Source: Chryseobacterium gilvum
GTDB lineage: Bacteria; Bacteroidota; Bacteroidia; Flavobacteriales; Weeksellaceae
Assembly: GCF_025628965.1 (NCBI RefSeq)
Contig: NZ_JAOTEN010000002.1
Coordinates: 1-64,000, forward strand
Length of the DNA: 64,000 nt
Direction of reading: 5' to 3'
The position numbers and the translations under genes are program-made. Shown piece by piece: positions 16,780 to 25,321 of the stretch; the stretch's first letter is position 1; the number at the start of each line of letters is the position of its first letter. A model generated the notes under the pieces. It was not told the DNA's origin. It ran no database searches and saw nothing but the letters and a program-made list of their open reading frames with translations.

Positions 16780-18045
16780 ATGAACGAAAAATTATTACAA
16801 TACCTCTGGAATTACAAGGTTTTCAAGCAGTTTAATTTTAAAGATACTGAAGGAAACGAGATTGAGATCCTTGATTTCGGACAATGGAATACCAACGCCG
16901 GACCGGATTTTCTGATGGCGAAAATTAAAGTAAAAGACGTCATTTTTGCTGGAAATATTGAACTTCATGTAAAATCTTCAGACTGGATTTTTCATAATCA
17001 CGCACAGGATCCCAACTATCACCATATTATTCTTCATGTCGTTTATCAAAATGATGCAGACATTCCTGAATTAAAGGAAAGAAATATTCCCACTCTGGAA
17101 TTGAAGGAATATATCGACGAAAAAATTTTCGTTAAGTACCAAAATTTGCTGAAAGACAACCCGTTCATAGCCTGCGAAGAAATTTTTAAGCCTGAAAATA
17201 TCCCAATTGATTTTTATGATGAAGCGGTATTGAACAAACTGGAAGAAAAGTCTCTGGAACTGGAAGAAAGCCTGCGAAAATATAAAAACAATTACGAAGC
17301 AGTGTTATTCCACAGCCTTGCCTACTCGTTCGGTTTAACCGTCAATGCGCAGATTTTCAGGCAGATTGCAGAAATCATCGATTTCAGCATTATTTATAAA
17401 ATCCGTCAGAATAAAAATCAGCTGGAAGCATTATTGTTCGGAATTTCCGGGTGGCTGGAAAATCCTCAGGACCAGCAAATGCAACTGTGGAAAAGAGAAT
17501 TTGATTTCCTGAAAGCTAAATTTAATATTTCAGATCTGAAAATTTCCCCCAAATTTTTAAGATTGCGCCCTCCGAATTTCCCAACGATCCGTCTTTCACA
17601 GTTGGCAGATCTTTATCATCAACACCAGAATTTATTTTCAAAAGTAATTCATGCAAAAAACACGGATGAACTCACAGCGGTTTTTAAAGATGTAAAGGCA
17701 TCCTCTTATTGGGATGATCATTTTAATTTCGGTAAAATATCTCCCGTTAATCAATCCAAAATGCTGAGTAAAGATTTTATTGAGCTGATTATTCTCAATA
17801 CCATTTTGCCTTTGAAGTATGCGTACGAAAAATATCAGAAGGAAGAAATCACCGATGAAATTCTTACGTTTTATAAAAGCCTCTCACCGGAAAAAAACTC
17901 AGTCACGGAAAACTGGAAAAAATTAAACCTCAAAATACACAACGCATTAGAAAGCCAGGCGCTGATTTATCATTACAAAAATTTCTGTTCAGCAAAAAAT
18001 TGCTTACATTGCAGTATCGGATTTAAAATTTTAAAAGAGGCTTAA
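16780..18045 (+). CDS. DUF2851 family protein
   Basis: A 421-residue cytosolic protein of the DUF2851 type. Near the N-terminus are the motifs EILDFGQWNTNAGPDF (about 27-42) and ELHVKSSDW (about 61-69), which look like a degenerate nuclease-type fold with Asp, Glu and Lys. The C-terminus has a Cys cluster (CSAKNCLHC, about 405-413), possibly a metal site. The function is not established. Its stop overlaps the start of the PspC gene by one base. Confidence 0.85.
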   Translation: MNEKLLQYLWNYKVFKQFNFKDTEGNEIEILDFGQWNTNAGPDFLMAKIKVKDVIFAGNIELHVKSSDWIFHNHAQDPNYHHIILHVVYQNDADIPELKERNIPTLELKEYIDEKIFVKYQNLLKDNPFIACEEIFKPENIPIDFYDEAVLNKLEEKSLELEESLRKYKNNYEAVLFHSLAYSFGLTVNAQIFRQIAEIIDFSIIYKIRQNKNQLEALLFGISGWLENPQDQQMQLWKREFDFLKAKFNISDLKISPKFLRLRPPNFPTIRLSQLADLYHQHQNLFSKVIHAKNTDELTAVFKDVKASSYWDDHFNFGKISPVNQSKMLSKDFIELIILNTILPLKYAYEKYQKEEITDEILTFYKSLSPEKNSVTENWKKLNLKIHNALESQALIYHYKNFCSAKNCLHCSIGFKILKEA

Positions 18046-18269
18046 TGATGCTTAACAACATTCGCCATAAGATGGAAAGAGAATGGTTTGGGGTGCTTAC
18101 AAGAATGGGCGCCAAACTGGGGATTCCCGTTTCTAAATTAAGGGTTTTCTTCATCTACTCTACCTTTGCAACGGCAGGTTTCTTCTTTTTAATTTATCTT
18201 GGTTTAGCGTTTACGCTCTGGATCAAAGATATTTTTATTACCAGAAGACCCAGCGTTTTTGATTTATAA
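18045..18269 (+). CDS. PspC domain protein
   Basis: A 74-residue small membrane protein. A PspC-like segment (REWFGVLTRMGAKLGIPVSK) precedes one long hydrophobic helix (about 34-60). PspC domains are found in envelope-stress membrane proteins; here the domain stands alone, without other psp genes. An alternative start is the second Met. It overlaps DUF2851 by one base, and the GNAT gene follows after six bases, so the three form an operon. Confidence 0.82.
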   Translation: MMLNNIRHKMEREWFGVLTRMGAKLGIPVSKLRVFFIYSTFATAGFFFLIYLGLAFTLWIKDIFITRRPSVFDL

Positions 18270-18275
18270 TGAAAT

Positions 18276-18788
18276 ATGGAATTTATACACATCACTTCAC
18301 CGGAAGATTACCGAGTTCAGGAAATCTTCGATTCATATTCAGTTACTTTTCCCGAAGATGAACGGAGGGAATGGAACCAATTTATGGCTTTATTTAAAAA
18401 TCCCAAGGTCAAGGTAATTTCGGTATTGCATGATGCTCAAAACATTGGGTATCTCATTCTGTGGGAATTATGTACGGCTGTATTTGTAGAACATTTTGAA
18501 GTTTTTGAAGCCTTTCGGGGTCAGAAATTAGGTTCACAGGTGACCGATTATTTATCTGCAAATCATCCGAGAATCGTTCTTGAAGTAGAATATGAAAATG
18601 TAAATGAAGCTGCAAAAAGAAGGTTCTCATTTTACCAGAAAAACGGTTTTCAGCGTATTGATGAAATGTATATACAACCTTGCTACGGAGAAGGCAAAAA
18701 ACCATTATCATTATGGCTTTTAGCCAATTACCCGCCTGAAAACCTTCAGGAACTGAAAGATGAAATCTATGATATTGTGTATCATTAA
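18276..18788 (+). CDS. GNAT family N-acetyltransferase
   Basis: A 170-residue cytosolic acetyltransferase. The acetyl-CoA loop is FRGQKLGSQVTDYL (about 79-92), preceded by the strand VEHFEVFEAF. The substrate is unknown. Close spacing to the PspC gene indicates co-transcription. The weak N-terminal similarity to other GNAT proteins is normal for the family. Confidence 0.83.
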   Translation: MEFIHITSPEDYRVQEIFDSYSVTFPEDERREWNQFMALFKNPKVKVISVLHDAQNIGYLILWELCTAVFVEHFEVFEAFRGQKLGSQVTDYLSANHPRIVLEVEYENVNEAAKRRFSFYQKNGFQRIDEMYIQPCYGEGKKPLSLWLLANYPPENLQELKDEIYDIVYH

Positions 18789-18804
18789 TTGAACTTAAAT
18801 CCTA

Positions 18805-19551
18805 TTATTTTTGAGTTTGTGGTGCTCTGTATGAGGAAATCCTCACTAAAACCGCCCGTTGGAATCTCATAAGATCAGGATCGCTTACATATCCGTATTT
18901 GAGAATATTTTGCCGTTCATAACCGCCTGCAAATACATAGTAAATAAAATGCTGAATCTGGGATTTTTCAATTTTAAGATCGGTGAAATACTGTTCTCCC
19001 AAAGCAGACCGCAGATAGCTCATCAGATCCAGGTCATCCCATTTGTTTTTAACTTTACCGATGGAAAAGCCCTGTCCTTTCGGCTGTACAAATTCTCCCG
19101 GCCTGGCTGCCAAAATCCTGGGATCAGATTTTTGAGCTATATAGATATCCAGATCTTTCTTCAGCTTTTCTACTTTACGCGGAGGATTTAAGTTTTTTGT
19201 ATCTACTTTCAAATCTCCGGTCAGCGCTTTTTTAATTTCTACCTCATCAATCAAAGTGGCCATTCTGATCAGTTTGACATTCAAAGGTGATTCTATATTT
19301 TCTGCGGTCACCATTGTGTTGAATCTTTCATAGCCATTTTTAATGAAACGAAGGTTATCACCTGCTCTTCCGGAAATCATGAAATGGCCATCCCTGTTGG
19401 TAGAAATTCTTTCATCAGTGCGGATATTGATTACGGTGACATCCGTCATTTCAATATTTTCTTCGGAAACGACTTTTCCGAAAATATAATTCTGGGCATT
19501 GATTTTAAGAAAGAAAAAGACTGAAATAATAAAGAGTAATTTTAATTTCAC
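18805..19551 (-). CDS. exported protein with carboxypeptidase-regulatory-like domain
   Basis: A 248-residue protein with a signal peptide (MKLKLLFIISVFFFLKINAQ). Residues about 22-95 form a CarboxypepD_reg-like beta-sandwich (FGKVVSEENIEMTDVTVINI ... DGHFMISGRAGD). The remaining ~150 residues form an uncharacterised domain with many Arg and Tyr. Such proteins sit in the periplasm or outer membrane of Bacteroidetes. It is convergent with the GNAT gene, 16 bases apart. Function unknown. Confidence 0.8.
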   Translation of the reverse strand: MKLKLLFIISVFFFLKINAQNYIFGKVVSEENIEMTDVTVINIRTDERISTNRDGHFMISGRAGDNLRFIKNGYERFNTMVTAENIESPLNVKLIRMATLIDEVEIKKALTGDLKVDTKNLNPPRKVEKLKKDLDIYIAQKSDPRILAARPGEFVQPKGQGFSIGKVKNKWDDLDLMSYLRSALGEQYFTDLKIEKSQIQHFIYYVFAGGYERQNILKYGYVSDPDLMRFQRAVLVRISSYRAPQTQK

Positions 19552-19734
19552 AGACTATAGTTTTATACAGCAAAACTAAAGTTATTTTCACATGAAACCA
19601 GAAGTTTAACCACCATTAACGGTTTTAAGGTATTTTTTAGAACTTTAGCCTGTAAAACTGTTAAATACAGAAAGCCAATTGTTAATTTTTGAACTAAATT
19701 TTAGCTAAATTGCAGTCTAAAATCCTTTTGAAAA

Positions 19735-22700
19735 ATGCAGAATTCTTATACCGTAATCAACGCCTCGGCAGGTTCAGGGAAAACGTATGCACTTGTACAG
19801 AGGCTTTTGATGATTTGTCTGCGATATCCCAATCAGCAACACGCTATCCGGAATATTCTTGCCCTTACTTTTACCAATAAGGCCGCCAATGAAATGAAGG
19901 AAAGAATCCTTTCCTGGCTTGGAAATTTCACTAAAGAAGATTTCGCTGAAAATACAGATCTTAAAAATATTCAGGCTGCACTAGAAACTGAAGGAATCAG
20001 AATTACGATTGATGAGCTTCATCACCGCTCAAAAAAACTTTTAGATTACGTTCTTCATAATTATTCTACTTTAAATATCGGAACCATTGACCGTTTTAAT
20101 GCTCGACTGGTCCGAAGTTTTTCTTACGAACTCGGTTTGGCTAAAAATTTCAATCTGGAAATTGAAGCAGAGCCTTTTCTTATAGAAGCCGTTGATAAAA
20201 TGCTTGATCAGATCGGGGAAAACGACAGCATTTCACATTCTTTTATGGATTATGTAGATTACAGCCTTGAAAATAACGAAAGAATCAATCTGAATAAAAA
20301 CCTGTATGATTCTGCCAAAGAATTCGTGAAAGACATTCATTATGAACATCTTAAAAATAATAAAAGTTTTGATGATGATAAATATGAAGACATTAAAAAC
20401 ACACTTCGTAAAGAGATTGCTTTCAATAAAAAACGATCGGTAGAATTGGCATTACGCTCTATTGAGATATTTAAAGCGAAAAATATTGATATTGAAGATT
20501 TTGCGCAGGGAAAAAATGGCATCGGAGGTTTTTTTACCAAGATTTTAGAATTTTATGATAAAAAAAGACCTGCATTTCCGTTCCCGACAACGCAGGAAGA
20601 ATCTGTTGTCAACAATTACCGGAAAGGAGCTGCTACAAAATCTAAACATAAAGAACCTGAAATTCTGAAAATCCTAGATCAGCTTCTAGACAACAGAATG
20701 CAGCTGATCTTGCTGTTTATAGAAACCCAGAAAAAGGAGAAAATATTATCTGCTTTACTGCCTTTAAAAGTCAATAAAGATATTCAGGATGAGTTAAGGA
20801 AAATTGAAGAGAGCAATGATCTTGTTCTACTTTCAAAATTTAATATCCTGATCAATGAAAATCTGAAAAATGAACCCTCTTCTTTTATTTATGAAAAAGT
20901 GGGATCTCAGTTTCAGCATTATTTTTTTGATGAATTTCAGGATACTTCACAACTGCAATGGCAGAATTTTATCCCGTTGCGGGATCACAGTGTTTCTACA
21001 GAGAATACATCGTTTACCTTAGTCGGAGATCCGAAGCAAAGTATATACAGGTTTCGCGGCGGTGAAAGCAAACTGATGCTCGATATTATCAATAAAAAAG
21101 AAATATCACCCAAAGAAGCTGAATTATTAATTTTAAAAGACAACTGGAGAAGTGCTAAAAATATTGTTCAGTTTAATAATGATCTGTACCGTTATCATTC
21201 TGCTGTTCTGGAAGAAGAGCATCAGAATATTTTTGGGACTGATGCCGAACAGAGCTCAAAATCATCTATTGAAGGCCGGGTAAAAGTAAATCTGATTGAA
21301 AATCTCACCAAAGAAGATTTTTATAATGATGTGTCCGAAAAAATGAAAAAAGATATTCAGGAATGTCTGGATAACGGTTTTAGATTTTCTGACATCACCA
21401 TTCTCTGTCGTGGAAATTTTGATATTTTCAGCTATTCACAAAAGCTGGGAAATCTAAAAGTACATTATAAAGGCGAAGAAACCAATATTAAAACCATTTC
21501 TGACAAGGGCCTTACTTTAGAATTATCTGATACGCTTCAGGCAGTTATAGCCTTTCTCCGGTGGGAAACGAATCCAAAAGATAAAACCCATCTCATTATG
21601 CTGATGTTTTACCTCAACAGATTGGGGAAAATCGCTATGCAGGATTTCACTCTGGAGATGAAAACCATTCTGGCTTTCAGTACTCATGAAGAGATACAGG
21701 AATTTCTTCAGTTACGGTATAATGTAAAGCTTAAACAGGATCATTTTCCAAAGTTTAACCTGTATAATTTTGTTGAATATTACATCAATGAATTTGCATC
21801 GGAAGGAAAAGAAACCGATTTCCTTTTAAATTTTCTGGAAATGCTGTTTAATTTTACCCAGAATGCAGGTGCAAGTACGAAAGAATTTTTAAAATACTGG
21901 GACGAGGAAGCTTCAAAATATACCATTCAGGCTTCTGAAAACATTGACGCGATTCAGATCATGACCATTCATAAAGCAAAAGGATTGGAGTTTCCAATCG
22001 TTTTTATTCCGCTGGAAAACAAAAATTCTGACAGTCAATTCAACAACTGGTTCGAGACGGATGGTGATGAAGCTTTAAAATCGGTGAATATCAATCAGTT
22101 TAATAAAAATCTTGAAGTGTATGATCCTGAAATCGAGAAGTTTAACAAAGTCAATTCCTACAAAAATTTTGTAGACCGGCTCTGTCTGCAATATGTAGCT
22201 ACAACACGACCGGTTGAACAGCTGTTCTTTTATCTTCAAAAACCAAATAAAACGTCAAATAATCTTGAAATTTTAGATTTTCTTCAGTCTAAAAACCCTG
22301 AGAATCTTGATGATTTTGATCTGTATGCAACGCATCCTGAAATGCTGAAAAAGCATATGAAATATAAAGCTTCATCGTATCAGACGAAAAACATTAAAAC
22401 CCTGAATAATCAACACGAGAAAAGCACTTCCATAAAAATCGCAACTCCCTCGAAAACTTATCAGGAACGGAATCAAAAAGTAAGGACGGGAATTTTTGTA
22501 CATGAGCTGCTTTCCAAAATAAATACGGAAAAGGATATTGAAAAAGTATTGACAGGATATGCCCTGGAAGGACAAATCACCCTAGATGAACAATCAGAAA
22601 TCCATCAGGATCTGAAAGAAATTATCAATACTTATTCTGAATTTTTTGATGAAAAATGGGAAGTTATTAATGAAAGGGATATTATGATTTCTGAAAATGG

Positions 22701-22875
22701 AGAGAGTAAGGTCTACAGACCCGACCGTATTCTGAAATGTAATGACGGGTATATTATTCTGGATTTTAAAACCGGACAGGAAACCGAAAAAGACCTTAGG
22801 CAAATTGAGTTTTATAAAAATGTAATGGAAAACCTGGGAATGAAAGTGCTTAAAACTCAGCTGATTTATCTGTAA
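19735..22875 (+). CDS. AddA/RecB-like UvrD-family helicase-nuclease
   Basis: A 1046-residue SF1A helicase with a C-terminal nuclease domain. Walker A is NASAGSGKTYAL at 9-20. Motif Ia is ALTFTNKAANEMKERI, motif II DEFQDTSQLQW, motif III VGDPKQSIYRFRGG, motif V TIHKAKGLEFP, and motif VI ATTRPVEQLF. The last ~130 residues carry a PD-(D/E)XK pattern (YRPDRIL ... GYIILDFKTG), as in AddA. It would process DNA double-strand breaks for RecA. The usual AddB-like partner is not adjacent: ferritin follows on the other strand, and a carboxypeptidase-regulatory-like gene precedes it. Confidence 0.9.
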   Translation: MQNSYTVINASAGSGKTYALVQRLLMICLRYPNQQHAIRNILALTFTNKAANEMKERILSWLGNFTKEDFAENTDLKNIQAALETEGIRITIDELHHRSKKLLDYVLHNYSTLNIGTIDRFNARLVRSFSYELGLAKNFNLEIEAEPFLIEAVDKMLDQIGENDSISHSFMDYVDYSLENNERINLNKNLYDSAKEFVKDIHYEHLKNNKSFDDDKYEDIKNTLRKEIAFNKKRSVELALRSIEIFKAKNIDIEDFAQGKNGIGGFFTKILEFYDKKRPAFPFPTTQEESVVNNYRKGAATKSKHKEPEILKILDQLLDNRMQLILLFIETQKKEKILSALLPLKVNKDIQDELRKIEESNDLVLLSKFNILINENLKNEPSSFIYEKVGSQFQHYFFDEFQDTSQLQWQNFIPLRDHSVSTENTSFTLVGDPKQSIYRFRGGESKLMLDIINKKEISPKEAELLILKDNWRSAKNIVQFNNDLYRYHSAVLEEEHQNIFGTDAEQSSKSSIEGRVKVNLIENLTKEDFYNDVSEKMKKDIQECLDNGFRFSDITILCRGNFDIFSYSQKLGNLKVHYKGEETNIKTISDKGLTLELSDTLQAVIAFLRWETNPKDKTHLIMLMFYLNRLGKIAMQDFTLEMKTILAFSTHEEIQEFLQLRYNVKLKQDHFPKFNLYNFVEYYINEFASEGKETDFLLNFLEMLFNFTQNAGASTKEFLKYWDEEASKYTIQASENIDAIQIMTIHKAKGLEFPIVFIPLENKNSDSQFNNWFETDGDEALKSVNINQFNKNLEVYDPEIEKFNKVNSYKNFVDRLCLQYVATTRPVEQLFFYLQKPNKTSNNLEILDFLQSKNPENLDDFDLYATHPEMLKKHMKYKASSYQTKNIKTLNNQHEKSTSIKIATPSKTYQERNQKVRTGIFVHELLSKINTEKDIEKVLTGYALEGQITLDEQSEIHQDLKEIINTYSEFFDEKWEVINERDIMISENGESKVYRPDRILKCNDGYIILDFKTGQETEKDLRQIEFYKNVMENLGMKVLKTQLIYL

Positions 22876-22912
22876 ATGATTTCGGCGGCACCTTTGGTGC
22901 CGCCGAAATCAT
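22876..22912. terminator. long perfect hairpin between convergent addA-like and ferritin genes
   Basis: The arms ATGATTTCGGCGGCACC and GGTGCCGCCGAAATCAT are perfectly complementary around TTT. There is no T-run, but the GC-rich stem, right after the helicase stop, is a likely bidirectional stop. Confidence 0.75.
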
Positions 22913-22927
22913 GACTATATTCAAAAA

Positions 22928-23437
22928 TTATGCGTTTGCATCTGCTACAAATACTCTTTTTGCCAGTTCCTGATCAAAAAGATATAGTGCAGAAGGGTTA
23001 TCAGAAACCATTTTGATTTTCGTAACATATTGAGAAGCATTTGCTTCTTCTTCTACCTGCTCATTAATAAACCACTGTAAAAAAGAAGTAGTGGCAAAAT
23101 CGCCTTCATCATTGGCATTTTTTACAATATTGAAAATACTTTTCGTCACTTTTTTCTCGTGCTCTAATGCTTTTATAAAAATGTCTACCGCATTTTCAAA
23201 AAGATGAGGAGGTTTAGGGATCTCTCCAATAATAATCTCTGCACCCACGTCATTCAGATAATCAAACATTTTATCTGCATGCATTAATTCTTCCTTGCTC
23301 TGCACACGGAAATAATTCGCAATTCCGTCAAGATCTTTCGCAGAAAACCATGCAGACATTGAAAGATAATATTGTGCAGCATACTGTTCGTTTGCTATTT
23401 GTTCATTAATTAATGTTGCAATTTTTTCGCTTACCAT
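22928..23437 (-). CDS. ftnA: ferritin (non-haem, FtnA-like)
   Basis: A 169-residue four-helix iron-storage protein. Iron ligands fall exactly at FtnA positions: Glu17, Glu50, His53, Glu94, Gln127 and Glu130. The start is set at MVSEKIATLI; a longer frame upstream adds residues that do not look like ferritin. It would form a 24-subunit cytosolic shell that oxidises and stores iron. The gene is monocistronic, between the strong hairpin and a separate Spy-like gene. Confidence 0.95.
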   Translation of the reverse strand: MVSEKIATLINEQIANEQYAAQYYLSMSAWFSAKDLDGIANYFRVQSKEELMHADKMFDYLNDVGAEIIIGEIPKPPHLFENAVDIFIKALEHEKKVTKSIFNIVKNANDEGDFATTSFLQWFINEQVEEEANASQYVTKIKMVSDNPSALYLFDQELAKRVFVADANA

Positions 23438-23563
23438 AATAAAAAGATTATTTTCAAAAGTACAGAAATTACCATCCAATTCAAAAAAATTAATACAATT
23501 TAATATAAAAAAGGATGGAATTGCTTCCACCCTCTCACATTAAAAAATCAAAACTATAAACTA

Positions 23564-24019
23564 TCAATTGACTTGGGATGACGGAGCCGTCTTCATCATT
23601 TTTCTTTCTCCTTTTGCTCTTTTATCCTTCATCATTGCTTTTCTTTGTTCCATTTTAGCTTTTTTACCGGCCTGCCATTTATCGTATTGTTCAGGGGATA
23701 AAATTTTCTTCATATCATTATCCATTTCCTGTCTCTTGGCTTTCATTTCCTGCATTTTAGCCTGTCTCTGTTCCTTATTTTTTTCGAAGTTCTGCTTCAT
23801 TTCAGATTGTCTTCTCTCATGCATCGCTTTAATCTGAGCCATTTGAGACTGAGAAAGATTCAGTTCTTTCTGCATTTCTGCCATTCTCTCCTGCTGCTTT
23901 TCCTGCATTTTCTGCTTCATCTCTTCTCTGTTTACTTTTCTGTCTTGCGGAGGTAATTGTTGTGCCATTGCAAAACTTCCCATACCGATAAATGCCGCCG
24001 CTAATACTAATTTTTTCAT
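23564..24019 (-). CDS. Spy/CpxP-like periplasmic protein
   Basis: A 151-residue exported protein with a signal peptide ending AMAQ at about residue 20. The mature part is almost wholly helical, rich in Met, Lys, Gln and Glu. It has two Spy-like segments: LNLSQSQMAQIKAMHERR near 53-70 and LSPEQYDKW near 107-115 (LTxxQ type). Such proteins act as periplasmic chaperones or metal/stress sensors. Orthology to Spy itself is not claimed. Confidence 0.75.
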   Translation of the reverse strand: MKKLVLAAAFIGMGSFAMAQQLPPQDRKVNREEMKQKMQEKQQERMAEMQKELNLSQSQMAQIKAMHERRQSEMKQNFEKNKEQRQAKMQEMKAKRQEMDNDMKKILSPEQYDKWQAGKKAKMEQRKAMMKDKRAKGERKMMKTAPSSQVN

Positions 24020-24140
24020 TTTTTAAATAATTAATTGGTTTGTTATATCTCTTTGATATTGATTTTTAATGAAAGTTAAAAATTAAAATCATAAAAAAAG
24101 TTAAATTATATCATTAATAATTAAATTTTATTGAAATAAA

Positions 24141-24174
24141 TAAAAAAAAGAGAGCAGATTAAAAACCTGCTCTC
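24141..24174 (-). terminator. terminator of the Asn/Gly-rich protein gene
   Basis: GAGAGCAG at 24150-24157 pairs with CTGCTCTC at 24167-24174. On the minus strand a T-run follows the stem. It lies 27 bases beyond the stop of the gene starting near 25181. Confidence 0.75.
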
Positions 24175-24200
24175 ACACCACTCAAAATAATATATGAAAT

Positions 24201-25181
24201 CTAATTTTTTACTAATCCGTTTCTGAATCCACCGGAACTTCTTCCACCACTTTCGTTTTGTCTCGGCGTACTGTTCTGAATTCTTGGTGCTGAACTTTCG
24301 GTTCTTGGGCTTGATCTGAAACCTCCGTTTCCACGGGTTCCGCTATTTTCTGTTCTTGGAGCAGAATCTCTGTTGCCACTGTCTTGTCTGAATCCACCGT
24401 TTCCACGAGTACCATTATTATTTTCTGCTCTGGGAGCTGTATCTCTTGTTCCGCTGTTTTGAGATCTGAAACCTCCGGAATTATTTCTTACTCCATGATC
24501 AGAATTTCTGAAACCTCCTCCATATGAATCCCCGTTATTATTTCTGAATCCCGAAGATCTTACCACTCTCAACGTTGGATTATCCTGTCCGCGGAATCTG
24601 CTTCTGTCTACTCTGTAAATATTGATATTCACATTTCTGTATCGAGGCATTACCCTGAATCTCGGAGTATAATAGGATCTTCTGTAGTTCTGGAAATATA
24701 CAACCGGGCTGTATCCCTGATAATAATTATTCTGAAAAACAACAAATAATCTCGGTCCTAAAATTCTTTCCATCGCGTAAAACCTGTCATAATACCATCT
24801 ATCTGGATTGTATCTGTAAAAGCTGTTCCAGGAAGAAAAGCTGGAGTACAGGTTATTCAGGTACAGAATCTGATCTATTTGCCAACGGTTGAGCCTGTAT
24901 TGCGAAAAGAAGCCGTTCCAGTTGATATTTACGACACTGTTTCTATAATCGTTGTAATAACTCTGATAATATTCTGATGGGTAATAATCCTGAGGATAAT
25001 CATAATAGTAGTCATCCGGAAAATAATTTTGATCATCCTGATCAGAATAATAGCCGTCATTATTTCCGTACCCATTATTATTTCCGTATCCGTTGTTTCC
25101 GTACCCGTTATTGTTTGGATATTGCTGTGCAAACGAAAAAACCGTCATGCTTAAAGCAAATCCCAAAAGTATTTTTTTCAT
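24201..25181 (-). CDS. exported low-complexity Asn/Gly/Tyr-rich protein
   Basis: The start MKKILLGFALSMTVFSFAQ is chosen as a clean signal peptide; an ATG four codons upstream (25193) is also possible. The mature N-terminus has NNGYGNNGYGN-type repeats and a Tyr/Asp-rich stretch. The middle (about 85-200) is a globular region with WxxxF and RYNPDRWYYDRFY patterns. The C-terminal third is built of imperfect repeats of the kind GTRGNGGFR and SAPRTEN. Repeat-rich tails of this kind often occur in surface or matrix-associated proteins. Function unknown. Confidence 0.72.
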   Translation of the reverse strand: MKKILLGFALSMTVFSFAQQYPNNNGYGNNGYGNNNGYGNNDGYYSDQDDQNYFPDDYYYDYPQDYYPSEYYQSYYNDYRNSVVNINWNGFFSQYRLNRWQIDQILYLNNLYSSFSSWNSFYRYNPDRWYYDRFYAMERILGPRLFVVFQNNYYQGYSPVVYFQNYRRSYYTPRFRVMPRYRNVNINIYRVDRSRFRGQDNPTLRVVRSSGFRNNNGDSYGGGFRNSDHGVRNNSGGFRSQNSGTRDTAPRAENNNGTRGNGGFRQDSGNRDSAPRTENSGTRGNGGFRSSPRTESSAPRIQNSTPRQNESGGRSSGGFRNGLVKN

Positions 25182-25321
25182 TTCTATAATCATTACTTGT
25201 TTAATATAGCAGAACTCTCATTCTTATCTTTTTGATACCAATACAAAAAAGAAGTTAAATCCTAAGATCAAACTTCTTCTTTAAATATTTTAATGAATTG
25301 ATAATCAAATCAATAATTTTT

